A stretch of DNA of 64,000 nt from Desulfovibrio sp. JC022 (GTDB lineage: Bacteria; Desulfobacterota; Desulfovibrionia; Desulfovibrionales; Desulfovibrionaceae). The stretch is taken from positions 67,528 to 131,527 of the forward strand of contig NZ_VOPZ01000011.1 of assembly GCF_010470665.1 (NCBI RefSeq), in the 5' to 3' direction. How positions within the stretch are numbered: position 1 is the stretch's first letter; every line of letters begins with the position of its first letter. The notes beneath the pieces are model-generated. The model was not told the DNA's origin. It searched no databases and worked only from the letters and a program-made list of their open reading frames with translations. Shown here piece by piece: positions 35,327 through 44,209 of this stretch. The position numbers were made by a program, and so were the translations under genes.

Positions 35327-36469
35327 ATGAGTGACATTGAAATCAGATATATTGACCATACAGCTATCCCTGAAAACAGCAGAATTTGTTTGTACGGTAT
35401 AGGCAAAGGCGGGGCGGAGTCGTTGAAGCTGCTGCGCCAGATACGTTCTGATGTGGAAATTGTTTTTTTTGCTGATACTTATCAGTCCGGTTCATTTGAA
35501 GGGTTTGAAATATTAAGCCCGCAAGCTCTTGTTGAGCGTAAAAATGAATATGATCTGATTCTGGTTTGTTCCTGCTATTATCCTGAGATTATCAAACACC
35601 TTCACTCGTTGGATATTAATAACGTCGCCGGATTTTCGTGGCCCAAATTTTATGGCTATCAGTTTTTGCCTGACGAAATTGTTACGCTGGATAATGAAAT
35701 AAAATTTATTCTGGAAAATTTGCATTCCGAGAGCGACCGGGCTTTGTACAAATTCTTATTCGAGGCGAGGGGTCTCGGTTCGGATCATATCCAACTCAGT
35801 TCTCACGACGGTGATTGGGCTTATTTGTTCAAAGAATATAAAGAATTTAGTCGCAAATTTTCCGTTCATATTTTTTATAGCTATTTTGATTTTGTAAATT
35901 TGTCAGATGTTGAATATGTTGTACAGGCCGGAGTGTATGACGGCAGCGAAGCACTATTCCTGACCGGGCTGGAACAAATAGAAATGCTCTATGGTTATGA
36001 TCCTCAAGGCAATACAGCTTTTAGTGAACAAACTTTGCAGATGCTAAGTGATTCAGGAAAATTTACTCTGATTACCAAGGGACTTTGGAACAGTGAAGTC
36101 ATAGCGGACTTAGCTCTCGACGGAAGTGCCAGCTTTGTTAGAGGAATAGCTGAAAATCAGGATACTGGAACCGTTCAGCTTGCTACTTTGAATAATGAAG
36201 CTGAAAGACTTGCCATTCCCCGACTTGATTTTCTTATTGCTGATATTGAGAATTCAGAAATGCTCATGCTTGAAGGGGCGATGAAGATAATTGAACGGGA
36301 TAGACCACAATTAGCAATTTGTTTCTATCATTCAAAGGAGCAGTTTCTCGGTGTGCCTATAATGTTAATGAAGCAGTTAAAAAATTACGTATTCAAAATA
36401 GGCCATTATTCAAAAGGACTGGATGAGAGCGTTTTTTACGCCATACCAAAAGAAAAATTTAATAAATAA
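35327..36469 (+). CDS. FkbM-family methyltransferase with N-terminal Rossmann-like domain
   Basis: A 380-residue protein in two parts. Residues about 15-105 look like a nucleotide-binding Rossmann-type domain (RICLYGIGKGGAESLKLL, VFFADTYQSGSFEG, YDLILVCSCYYPEI). Residues about 190-360 resemble an FkbM methyltransferase: VEYVVQAGVYDGSEALFL in the SAM motif, then LYGYDPQGN and DFLIADIENSEMLMLEGA. Such proteins often methylate sugars. The aspartate expected in the SAM motif is replaced (QAGVYDG), so activity is not certain. It lies 19 bases after trkH; any link is unclear. Confidence 0.72.
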   Translation: MSDIEIRYIDHTAIPENSRICLYGIGKGGAESLKLLRQIRSDVEIVFFADTYQSGSFEGFEILSPQALVERKNEYDLILVCSCYYPEIIKHLHSLDINNVAGFSWPKFYGYQFLPDEIVTLDNEIKFILENLHSESDRALYKFLFEARGLGSDHIQLSSHDGDWAYLFKEYKEFSRKFSVHIFYSYFDFVNLSDVEYVVQAGVYDGSEALFLTGLEQIEMLYGYDPQGNTAFSEQTLQMLSDSGKFTLITKGLWNSEVIADLALDGSASFVRGIAENQDTGTVQLATLNNEAERLAIPRLDFLIADIENSEMLMLEGAMKIIERDRPQLAICFYHSKEQFLGVPIMLMKQLKNYVFKIGHYSKGLDESVFYAIPKEKFNK

Positions 36470-36498
36470 AAGGGGAAGCTTCAAGCTTCCCCTTTTTA
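36466..36498. terminator. Bidirectional terminator
   Basis: AAAAGGGGAAGCT and AGCTTCCCCTTTT form a perfect 13-base stem with a 3-base loop, with a T run on the plus strand and an A run on the left. It separates the FkbM-type gene from the convergent nadB. Confidence 0.93.
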
Positions 36499-36501
36499 CT
36501 T

Positions 36502-38082
36502 TTAATCTATGCGGTAGTGACAACCTACGCTGTTTTTATTGCGTAAAGCTGCGAGCGTTACAGTCAGTGCTGACTGGCTGCCGTGAAACAGGTCGATGAT
36601 CGGCCTGCTGATGGGAGTACGCTTATAGAATGAATGCAGGTTGCGATTCAAGTTCTGCAAATCATCAATGGCCCGGTTCAAGCGAGCTGTGGAGCGGGTG
36701 ATACCCACGTAGTTCCACATGACGTTGCGGATGAAGGCCCAGTCCTGCGCGATGAGTGCCGGGTCTTCGTTTTCATTGGAACCGGGATTTTCCCAGTCCG
36801 GAACTGCATTAAGCAGTTTTTTGGGAATTCTGGATTTTTTTTCAACACGCGAGGCGATATCTTCGCCTGAAGTGTATCCCCAGAGCATGCCTTCCAGCAG
36901 GGAGGTGCTAGCAAGACGATTTCCGCCATGCACTCCGGTGCAGGAACATTCGCCGATGGCATAAAGGCGGTCCAAAGTGGATTTACCTTTTTCATCCACC
37001 AACACACCGCCGCAAAAATAGTGAGCGGCAGGAACAACCGGGATAGGCTGGTTGTTAATGTCGATGCCATTATCTAGACATTTACCATAAATGGTCGGGA
37101 ACCTTGTGGGCAGATCCTGCTTAACATGGTTGGCTGCGTCCAGATAAACACATTCTTCCTTGGTCCGGAGCATTTCTTCCAGAATAGAACGGGTGACTAT
37201 GTCGCGGGGAGCAAGATCACCACGTGGATCATAGCGGTGCATGAACGGCTCACCATAACAGTTAATCAGTTTCGCACCTTCACCGCGTACAGCCTCTGAA
37301 ATAAGGAAGCGTCGGCTGGCCCTTGTGCGTACCCGCTGGAAAAAGGAAGTGGGGTGGAACTGGACCATTTCAGAATTTATAACCCGTGCTTTCGCACGGT
37401 TAGCCATGGCTATACCGGAACCGATGGAACCGGGGGTGTTGGTGGTGTGCAGATAAATCTGCCCCAGTCCGCCGGTTGCCAGCACGGTGAAATCGGCCAG
37501 AAAGGTTTCCACCATATTCCGTGATTCATTGTACACGTATGCGCCGAGACATTTGTTGCTCAAGGAGTACTTGAACTCGTTCTGGCGGGCGTGGTGATGG
37601 TTGGTCAAAAGGTCAATGGCGGTCCTGTTTGTACAGACCCGGATATACGGATGGTCGACAACGTGCTTGATCAGCACATCCATAATCGATTTACCAGTAT
37701 GGTCGGCGCAGTACAGGATACGGGAAACAGCGTGTCCGCCTTCTTTGGTCAGGCTGTATTCTCCATCGTCATTTTTATGGAATGCAACAGGATATTTTTC
37801 CAGCAATAGCTTTTTCAGAACTTCAGGTCCGTTTTTAGCCAGTGTGCGTACCGCTTTTTTGTTGTTGTAGTTCCAACCTGCGGTATTAATATCCTTTTCC
37901 AGTGTCTTCGAAGAATCGTCCGGGCCGGTATAAACAACGCCGCCCTGGGCCAGCCTTGTGTTGCCGGTGAAGAGATCGTCTCCCGGAGTTAATAGTGTAA
38001 CTTCTATACCTTTTTCTGCTATCGTCAGAGCTGATATACATCCGGCGATACCTGACCCGATAATCAAAACTTCAGTTTTCAT
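36502..38082 (-). CDS. nadB: L-aspartate oxidase
   Basis: A flavoenzyme of about 526 residues that oxidises L-aspartate to iminoaspartate, the first step of de novo NAD synthesis. I prefer the ATG at 38082 (MKTEVLIIGSG), which has AGGA 7-8 bases upstream; an ATG 15 bases earlier lacks a clear site. Motifs: GSGIAGCISALTIAEKG (FAD), NTRLAQGGVVY, VLATGGLGQIY, FHPTSFFQ, FLISEAVRGEGAKL and the active-site arginines, then HGGNRLASTSLLEGM. It is the last gene of the nadC-nadA-nadB operon. Confidence 0.93.
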   Translation of the reverse strand: MKTEVLIIGSGIAGCISALTIAEKGIEVTLLTPGDDLFTGNTRLAQGGVVYTGPDDSSKTLEKDINTAGWNYNNKKAVRTLAKNGPEVLKKLLLEKYPVAFHKNDDGEYSLTKEGGHAVSRILYCADHTGKSIMDVLIKHVVDHPYIRVCTNRTAIDLLTNHHHARQNEFKYSLSNKCLGAYVYNESRNMVETFLADFTVLATGGLGQIYLHTTNTPGSIGSGIAMANRAKARVINSEMVQFHPTSFFQRVRTRASRRFLISEAVRGEGAKLINCYGEPFMHRYDPRGDLAPRDIVTRSILEEMLRTKEECVYLDAANHVKQDLPTRFPTIYGKCLDNGIDINNQPIPVVPAAHYFCGGVLVDEKGKSTLDRLYAIGECSCTGVHGGNRLASTSLLEGMLWGYTSGEDIASRVEKKSRIPKKLLNAVPDWENPGSNENEDPALIAQDWAFIRNVMWNYVGITRSTARLNRAIDDLQNLNRNLHSFYKRTPISRPIIDLFHGSQSALTVTLAALRNKNSVGCHYRID

Positions 38083-38159
38083 TCGGTTTTCCTGCATGCC
38101 TAATATCTCATTTCACGGCAGCCTTTTCAGGTTCCGGCTATAGGTTATGTCAGTGTTTT

Positions 38160-39182
38160 TTATTTGCAGACTTCGAGCATTCTTTCGAGGGCAAGTCTTG
38201 CCGGTTCACGAATATCCTCAGAAACATCCTCATAAGGGGCTGTTTCCAGATTCTGGAGAAGTTTGGCAAGATTCTTTTCCGTAATTTTAGCCATATTGCT
38301 GCAAAAACTGATGCCCAGCGGCAGGATGTTCTTTTCAGGGAACATTTCTTTCAACCTGTTAACTAGATTGGTTTCCGTACCGACTACTATAGTAGTACCC
38401 GCAGGAGCATCATTAACATATTTAATCAGATATGATGTTGATCCTGCACCATCAGAAGCCTGAACCAGTTCAGGGGGACATTCGGGATGAACCACTACTT
38501 TGCAGCCGGGATATTCAGCACGGAAGCTCTCAATCTGGGCCAGCTTGAACCGCTGATGAATGGCGCAGAGGCCGGGCCAGATCAGCAGTTCCTTGTCTCT
38601 GGTTTCTTCAACATCAAACTGTGTCCCTTGGGAACGGATGTTGAGGATCATGCGTTTGTCAGCAGCTATGCCGAGCGTATCCGCAGTGTTCAGCGCAAGG
38701 TTCCTGTCCGGCAGGAAGAGGACTGCATCCCCTTGTTCCTGTGCCCAGCGGAGCATTTTTTCAGCATTGGCGGAAGTGCAGACTGTGCCTCCGTGTTTAC
38801 CACAGACAGTTTTAACCGCAGCAGGTGTGTTCACGTAAGCGAGCGGAATGATTTTTCTTCCGGTCTCGCTGATGAGTCTGGTCAGCACTTTGTCCACCAG
38901 CCATGCCGGAGCCATGTTAGCCATGACACAGCCCGCGCTTGCATCGGGGATATAGACCTTCTGGTCTTCCCGGCGCACGATTGCAGCGGATTCGGCCATA
39001 AAGTGGACACCGCAGAATACGATATATTCTGCTTCCAGCTTTTCGATCTGACGGGCCAGTTCAAGTGAATCGCCTTTAAGATCGGTATGTTTTATAATTT
39101 CATCAGACTGGTAATGGTGTCCCAGAATCGCCAGTCTCTTTCCGTATTTTTTCTTTTGTTCAGCAATTATATCCGAATACAT
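38160..39182 (-). CDS. nadA: Quinolinate synthase
   Basis: A 340-residue iron-sulfur enzyme that condenses iminoaspartate with dihydroxyacetone phosphate to quinolinate. The three cluster cysteines can be placed in VFCGVHFMAE, GTVCTSANAEKML and VVHPECPPELV; ILGHHYQ and AYVNTPAAVK are conserved. I use the ATG at 39182 over a TTG one codon earlier. It lies 11 bases after nadC. The 4Fe-4S cluster is oxygen-sensitive, suiting an anaerobe. Confidence 0.94.
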   Translation of the reverse strand: MYSDIIAEQKKKYGKRLAILGHHYQSDEIIKHTDLKGDSLELARQIEKLEAEYIVFCGVHFMAESAAIVRREDQKVYIPDASAGCVMANMAPAWLVDKVLTRLISETGRKIIPLAYVNTPAAVKTVCGKHGGTVCTSANAEKMLRWAQEQGDAVLFLPDRNLALNTADTLGIAADKRMILNIRSQGTQFDVEETRDKELLIWPGLCAIHQRFKLAQIESFRAEYPGCKVVVHPECPPELVQASDGAGSTSYLIKYVNDAPAGTTIVVGTETNLVNRLKEMFPEKNILPLGISFCSNMAKITEKNLAKLLQNLETAPYEDVSEDIREPARLALERMLEVCK

Positions 39183-39193
39183 CAAAGTAGAAC

Positions 39194-40069
39194 CTACATT
39201 GGTATGATCTGCATGCTCATGTCAGAGCATTTTGCGGAGTGGGTGATCCGGCCTACGGATATGTAATCCGGCTTTGCTTCTGCAAGCGCGGCAATGGTCT
39301 CAAGGGTCACGTTTCCGCTGATCTCGGTTTCAATTTCATCGGGAATGGTGGAGATGGCACCCTTTGCCTCTTCGAAGCTCATGTTGTCGAGCATGATGCG
39401 TTCAACATTACAGGCAATAGCTTCATCCACTTCTTCCTGATTGCGGCATTCCACCTCGATGGGCGGACATTCCTGATCGTATTTGGCGCGCAGTTTTTCC
39501 ACGGCGGATGTGATTGATCCGGCGCGGTCAATGTGATTGTCCTTAAGCATGAGCATTTCCACCAGATTGAGACGGTGGTTTTTGGCTCCGCCGCAAAGGA
39601 CAGCGTATTTTTCAGGGTAACGCAGGCCGGGCAGGGTCTTGCGGGTATCGAGGAGGATAGTCTCGCTATGATCCAGCGCGTCCACGTATTTACGGGTTTC
39701 AGTTGCGATTCCGGACATGTGGGAGATGAAGTTCAGGATTACTCTTTCAGCCTTGAGGAGCAGGCCGGCCGGGCCTTGAATGGCCGCGATGAGTGTTCCT
39801 TTGGAGATTTTATCACCTTCATCAACATTAAGATGCACCTGACACTTATTTTCCTGATCTGCAAATTCAAGAATCAAGTGGATGAGGGGTAACCCGGAGA
39901 TTACAGTATCTTCCTTAGCGATGATCTGAGCGGTTGCAATATCGTCCTGCTCAAACAGGCCCATTGAGGTCAGGTCCGGGCCGTCTTCGCTTAAAGCTAT
40001 TCTTATGGTGGCTAGAAGGAACATTTTTGCTTCAGCTTGAAAGAAGTCGTTGAATGCGTTTTCAGTCAT
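39194..40069 (-). CDS. nadC: Nicotinate-nucleotide pyrophosphorylase (carboxylating)
   Basis: A 291-residue type II phosphoribosyltransferase converting quinolinate and PRPP to nicotinate mononucleotide, the third de novo NAD step. I place the start at ATG 40069 (MTENAFNDFF), with AGGAA upstream; a longer frame adds 27 unconserved residues. Motifs: LNFISHMSGIATETRKYV, LLDTRKTLPGLRYPEKYAV, GGAKNHRLNLVEMLMLKDNH, and IMLDNMSFEEA, then GNVTLETI. First gene of the operon. Confidence 0.94.
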   Translation of the reverse strand: MTENAFNDFFQAEAKMFLLATIRIALSEDGPDLTSMGLFEQDDIATAQIIAKEDTVISGLPLIHLILEFADQENKCQVHLNVDEGDKISKGTLIAAIQGPAGLLLKAERVILNFISHMSGIATETRKYVDALDHSETILLDTRKTLPGLRYPEKYAVLCGGAKNHRLNLVEMLMLKDNHIDRAGSITSAVEKLRAKYDQECPPIEVECRNQEEVDEAIACNVERIMLDNMSFEEAKGAISTIPDEIETEISGNVTLETIAALAEAKPDYISVGRITHSAKCSDMSMQIIPM

Positions 40070-40240
40070 ATGATTCCTATTAATATTCTGTAACATTGTG
40101 TTTGAGGTCATGTAACGAAATTTCGTATCCCGTTTTATAAGGCAGCACAAGGGCTGAGAAGGATTTCACAAGCTAAATTTTCAGCAGTTTCAAAGTGATA
40201 AATTTTGACCTTTAAGTTTATTTGGTATAGTTGATGCGCC
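40070..40240. promoter_or_regulatory. Divergent nadC/mgtE control region with a palindrome
   Basis: It holds the perfect 12-base palindrome ACGAAATTTCGT at 40115-40126, 46 bases upstream of the nadC start, where an operator for a NAD-responsive repressor might lie. I cannot match it to a known site. The region is AT-rich; no clear pair of -35/-10 boxes was found for either gene. Confidence 0.4.
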
Positions 40241-41593
40241 ATGGCTAATCCAAAAGGAATACCCGAACCACTCAGACGGTGGCAGGAACACGGCAAAGGA
40301 CGCGCCGGTCAAGTTGATCAGCGTGTTATTGATGCTATGCACCCTGCGGATGCTGCTGATCATATTGAAGAACTTGGACTGGAAGAACAGGTCAAGTTTA
40401 TCAAACAGTTGCCCAGCCGTGATGCCGCAGACTCCATTGCTGAGATGGAAAAATATGATCAGCGGGATCTTATTGAACGGCTTAATGTCGGAATGGCTGC
40501 CCGTATCCTTGAGATCATGTCCCCGGATGATGCCACGGATATTCTTGAGGATCTTGATGACGATCTGCGGGAAACCCTTTTGCGCCAGATCAAAGCCGAA
40601 GACAGGGAAGAGATTTCAACCCTGCTGACCTTTGATCCCGACACCGCCGGCGGTGTTATGACCACCGAGGTCGCCATTGTCCGCGACAATATGACCGTTG
40701 ATCAGGCTATTGCTGAGATCCGTAAGGAAGTGGAAGACAAAAGTATTCCTTACTACGCCTATGTTGTGGGTCGCCGTAATCAGCTTGTAGGTGTAGTTTC
40801 CATGCGTGATTTACTTGTTTCACGCGCGGGCAAAATGCTCACTGACTTGACCCACAACCAGCACCTTATCTCTGTTAACTATAACGTAGATAAAGAGGAA
40901 GTTGCCCGGCTTATCGCGCACTATAATTTTCTGGCTATGCCTGTGACTGATTTTGACCACCGCTTTCTCGGAGTTGTCACTGTTGATGATGTCATTGACA
41001 TTATTAATGAAGAGGCCAGTGAAGATATGCAGTCAATGGTTGGTGCGGGTACTGATGAAACGGTTGATTCGCCGTGGAAATATTCGGTAAAAAAACGTCT
41101 GCCATGGCTGGTTATCAATGTAGCGAACTCTGCAATCGCTGCGTGGGTTGTCCATCTCTTTGAAGGAAACATTACAAAGATGGCCATTCTTGCTGTGCTT
41201 ATGCCCATTGTAGCAAATCAGGCGGGTAATACAGGACAGCAGGCTCTTGCAGTTATGATTCGCCAATTTGCCACCGAGAAGTTCGACCGTAAGAAATCAT
41301 GGGAAGCTGTTTTGCGTGAATTCAAAATCGGTCTTGCCAACGGTCTTTGCATCGCCTTCCTGGTATTGGGCGCAGTTTTCATGCTAACCAACAATTACGC
41401 ATTGGCATTGGTTATGTCCGGTGCATTATTTATTGATATGGTACTCGGTGCAGTGGTCGGTGGAGCAATTCCCATTATTCTCAAAGAATTCGGTCGTGAC
41501 CCGGCACAGGCTTCATCAATTTTCCTGACCACGATTACGGATAGCTTCGGTTTTCTCTCGCTGCTGGGGCTTGCCGGAATTTTCCTGCTTTAG
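40241..41593 (+). CDS. mgtE: Magnesium transporter MgtE
   Basis: A 450-residue magnesium channel. The N-terminal MgtE_N superhelix (HPADAADHIEELGLEEQVKF, then LLTFDPDTAGGVMTTEV) and two CBS domains (about 135-255) form the cytosolic magnesium sensor. Five membrane helices follow from about residue 290 (LPWLVINVANSAIAAWVV), with the family's pore motif NQAGNTGQQALAVM-type sequence. Gating by cytosolic Mg2+ is known for the family. Only a weak ribosome site precedes the ATG. It is monocistronic with a strong terminator. Confidence 0.93.
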   Translation: MANPKGIPEPLRRWQEHGKGRAGQVDQRVIDAMHPADAADHIEELGLEEQVKFIKQLPSRDAADSIAEMEKYDQRDLIERLNVGMAARILEIMSPDDATDILEDLDDDLRETLLRQIKAEDREEISTLLTFDPDTAGGVMTTEVAIVRDNMTVDQAIAEIRKEVEDKSIPYYAYVVGRRNQLVGVVSMRDLLVSRAGKMLTDLTHNQHLISVNYNVDKEEVARLIAHYNFLAMPVTDFDHRFLGVVTVDDVIDIINEEASEDMQSMVGAGTDETVDSPWKYSVKKRLPWLVINVANSAIAAWVVHLFEGNITKMAILAVLMPIVANQAGNTGQQALAVMIRQFATEKFDRKKSWEAVLREFKIGLANGLCIAFLVLGAVFMLTNNYALALVMSGALFIDMVLGAVVGGAIPIILKEFGRDPAQASSIFLTTITDSFGFLSLLGLAGIFLL

Positions 41594-41614
41594 TAGCTCC
41601 AGCCATTAGATGAT

Positions 41615-41661
41615 ATTTTTTGGCCCATCTGAGTAAACACATACTCAGATGGGCCTTTTTT
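41615..41661 (+). terminator. Rho-independent terminator after mgtE
   Basis: GGCCCATCTGAGT and ACTCAGATGGGCC form a perfect 13-base stem with an 8-base loop, followed by six T residues. Confidence 0.93.
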
Positions 41662-41830
41662 ATGGTTCAACTTAATAAAATTACGACATTTTTTCTATTG
41701 AATGGTGGAGGGGGAAAAGGTACCTTCTTAAAAATCAAATTCTGCAAAGGGCGTTTAAACGCAAAGCAGACAATCCGGTCTTTTCGTCCGGCATAACCGG
41801 GCCATCAGTCCGGCAGATAAGAGGTTAGAC

Positions 41831-43255
41831 ATGAGAAGAGTCAAAAAGCTTATCAATCATATTATATCAAGGGTAAATGTAAATCTCCGGCCCATGGGCC
41901 TTGATGTTGAACAGGCCTTGACCAGCACTATTGATGTTAACAAGCTGACCGATGATTATGCGTACTATGCATTATCTATTGACCACCCCATCTATTTCCG
42001 GTTCAGGGAAAGTAATCTCGGCGGATCGTATTTTCTTGGAAAATGTGATGTTGACCGTTCAATAATTGTCAGAAGTGACATCCGTGGCGATGAACTTAAA
42101 GCCGAAGGAACGGAAGTAGAGTTCGGCGGAGTTAAAACTGAACTGTACCGGGATGAAATTATTCAGGTAGTAAACAGTTTTCTTTTTAAGACGCTGGTCC
42201 ATAACCACTCCCGCAACCCGGAAATCCCGGAATTTTTTCGTATCCAGAATACTGTGGCTATGCATTATGCCAACATCCACGGGACTACAACCGAAGGTGC
42301 CTATCTTGGAGCGTTCTCAACTGCGGACCTTTCTGTGCTGCATAATTGTATTCTTGGTAATTACAGTTATGTTCAGGCTGGCGACCTTTCCAAGGTCTGC
42401 ATTGATCCGGGGCGTATCTGGATTAAGGCTGAAGGAAAATATGAATTTGACTACAACTATCCGCAGGCCACCCTTGAAGAATATATTTCATGGGATCAGG
42501 ATGGTGAACTTATAGGGCTCTTTGCTGATTTTCTCAAAGGTCGCAGAAGTGATTTTCTGCCTGTTTACGATTCGCTGGCAGATAAATTTCCGGTCTGGGT
42601 TCCTGAAAATGCCTTTGTTAGCCGTTATGCTGTAGTCAAAGGAAATTGTGAGATTGGCGAGAATTGTCTTGTGGCTCAGCGGGCATATATTGAAAATTCG
42701 GTACTCGGGGCCGGTTCCAATGCTCAGGAAAATAGTTTTATTGTGGATACCTGCTTTGCCGGACTGGTCGTTGTCGCTCATGGCGGTAAATTGGTTCATT
42801 CCAATATCGGCAAGAAAGTCTTCATCGGCTTTAACTCATTCCTGCATGGGACAGAGGAAACTCCGGTTTCTGTAGGAGCAGGTTCGATTGTAATGCCTCA
42901 TACCATCATTCATGCTTCCGAGCCTATTGATATTCCAGATGAAACTATTGTTTGGGGCTATGTAACCAAACAAAGCGATCTTGAAACACAATCCATGTCG
43001 CTGACTAATTTTTCTAAAGGAAAGGCCATCTGCATGGACAGAATGTCTTTTTACGGTGACGGCGCGGCGTTTATCCGCGATTTCCAGAACCGTATTGAGC
43101 ATATTCTGGTGGAAAACGGTGCCCGCTTTGACGGCAATGCCGAGAGCAGGGGACACGCACAGAGAACGCAATATGTTTCCTACAACCTTTTCCAACCCTA
43201 TCTGGCCGGGGAAAAGCAGGGCATGTTCCCGACTATTATTGTTGAAGATGATTAA
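41831..43255 (+). CDS. Left-handed beta-helix (hexapeptide-repeat) protein
   Basis: A 474-residue soluble protein. Residues about 260-400 have hexapeptide-type repeats of a left-handed beta helix (AFVSRYAVVKGNCEIGENC, AYIENSVLGAGSNAQENS, KKVFIGFNSFLHG, VSVGAGSIVMPHTIIHAS), the fold of acyl/acetyltransferases and gamma-class carbonic anhydrases. A shorter set of repeats occurs near residues 60-90 (GGSYFLGKCDVDRSIIVRSD). The pattern NHSRNPEIPEFFRIQN is not one I can assign. AGAGG precedes the start. A transferase of nucleotide-sugar or acyl type is possible, but no substrate can be named. Confidence 0.75.
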   Translation: MRRVKKLINHIISRVNVNLRPMGLDVEQALTSTIDVNKLTDDYAYYALSIDHPIYFRFRESNLGGSYFLGKCDVDRSIIVRSDIRGDELKAEGTEVEFGGVKTELYRDEIIQVVNSFLFKTLVHNHSRNPEIPEFFRIQNTVAMHYANIHGTTTEGAYLGAFSTADLSVLHNCILGNYSYVQAGDLSKVCIDPGRIWIKAEGKYEFDYNYPQATLEEYISWDQDGELIGLFADFLKGRRSDFLPVYDSLADKFPVWVPENAFVSRYAVVKGNCEIGENCLVAQRAYIENSVLGAGSNAQENSFIVDTCFAGLVVVAHGGKLVHSNIGKKVFIGFNSFLHGTEETPVSVGAGSIVMPHTIIHASEPIDIPDETIVWGYVTKQSDLETQSMSLTNFSKGKAICMDRMSFYGDGAAFIRDFQNRIEHILVENGARFDGNAESRGHAQRTQYVSYNLFQPYLAGEKQGMFPTIIVEDD

Positions 43256-43258
43256 CTT

Positions 43259-43401
43259 TGATGCCTCCGGCGGCCCCGCCGGGGCCTTAAACTCTTTTGC
43301 AAAAGGGTTTGTTCCACTGTCGCCTTCCCTAAGACTCGCGGAAGCCGCTCACCTAAGGGCTGATGCAAGAATCCCAAAACCTTTTTATTTGGGCTTCGCC
43401 A
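43259..43401. repeat. Palindromic intergenic repeat, copy A
   Basis: It begins GCCTCCGGCGG, continues through a GGCCCCGCCGGGGCC hairpin and AAACTCTTTTGCAAAAGGGTTT, and ends AAGAATCCCAAAACC..GGGCTTCGCC. Copy B at 45248-45320 has the same parts in inverted orientation but lacks about 65 bases (43311-43367) between the hairpin and AAGAATCCC. Confidence 0.75.
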
Positions 43402-43412
43402 CTTAAGAAAAA

Positions 43413-43443
43413 AAGGCCGCTGTCCTGAGACAGCGGCCTTTTT
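43413..43443. terminator. Bidirectional terminator between beta-helix gene and adk
   Basis: AAGGCCGCTGTC and GACAGCGGCCTT form a perfect 12-base stem with a CTGA loop; T run to the right and A run to the left, so it can end both convergent transcripts. Confidence 0.93.
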
Positions 43444-43465
43444 CATATTATCGGCTAACGTCGAA

Positions 43466-44137
43466 CTATACGAGCTGAGCCATGAGGGTCTCTTTGATCG
43501 CATCGATGGTGCCTTCACCGTCGAGTTCAATGTATTTGAAGCCGGCTTTAGGAGCCAGATCTTTGTAGAAGTATGCTGCTGCAACAGTACCGGTCTTGTC
43601 ATCATAGTAGATGTCGTGACGTTTGCTGATTGCATCTTCGTCCTGGTCATCAGCGCGCTCGGAAAGAGCACCGCCACATACGCGACATTTGTCACCAGCG
43701 GGCTTGATAGCGTCGATGAATTTGTTGTTGGGGTGGTTAGGATCGTTTTCGCAAAGGCGACGGCCCATGATGCGGTTTTTAGCAACTTCGCGGGGCAGCA
43801 GGATTTCGATAACGTAGTCGAGCTTTACGCCGTCTTTTTCAAGAGCTTCCCAAAGCTTTTCAGCCTGTACGATGGAGCGGGGGAAACCGTCGAGCAACCA
43901 GCCGTTTTCGCTGGAAGACTGGAGAACGTCCAGAACCATGGGGATGGTGATATCATCAGGAACGAGTTCACCTTTATCAATGTATTCTTTAGCTTTCATA
44001 CCGAGCTCGGTGCCGCCACCGATGTGCTTACGGAAGATTGCGCCGGATTCAATGTGATCGAGGTCGAATTTTTTCTTAGCGAGAGCGCCCTGAGTTCCTT
44101 TACCACTACCGTTGGGTCCAAAAATAAGAATATTCAT
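43466..44137 (-). CDS. adk: Adenylate kinase
   Basis: A 223-residue enzyme catalysing AMP + ATP to 2 ADP. I start at ATG 44137 (MNILIFGPNGSGKGTQ), which has AGGAGG seven bases upstream. The P-loop GPNGSGKGT, the AMP-binding SGAIFRKHI and DGFPRSIVQAEKL, and the LID arginine IMGRRLCE are clear. The long LID carries cysteines (LCENDP and CRVCGG), suggestive of a zinc-binding lid as in many Gram-positive and delta-proteobacterial enzymes, although one ligand is not a cysteine. Confidence 0.93.
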   Translation of the reverse strand: MNILIFGPNGSGKGTQGALAKKKFDLDHIESGAIFRKHIGGGTELGMKAKEYIDKGELVPDDITIPMVLDVLQSSSENGWLLDGFPRSIVQAEKLWEALEKDGVKLDYVIEILLPREVAKNRIMGRRLCENDPNHPNNKFIDAIKPAGDKCRVCGGALSERADDQDEDAISKRHDIYYDDKTGTVAAAYFYKDLAPKAGFKYIELDGEGTIDAIKETLMAQLV

Positions 44138-44209
44138 ACTGTGTCCTCCTAAAGAATTAGTAACAAATTTCACAAAGTTCTAAACCTTGCTGTCGTCGCT
44201 GTCAATGCC

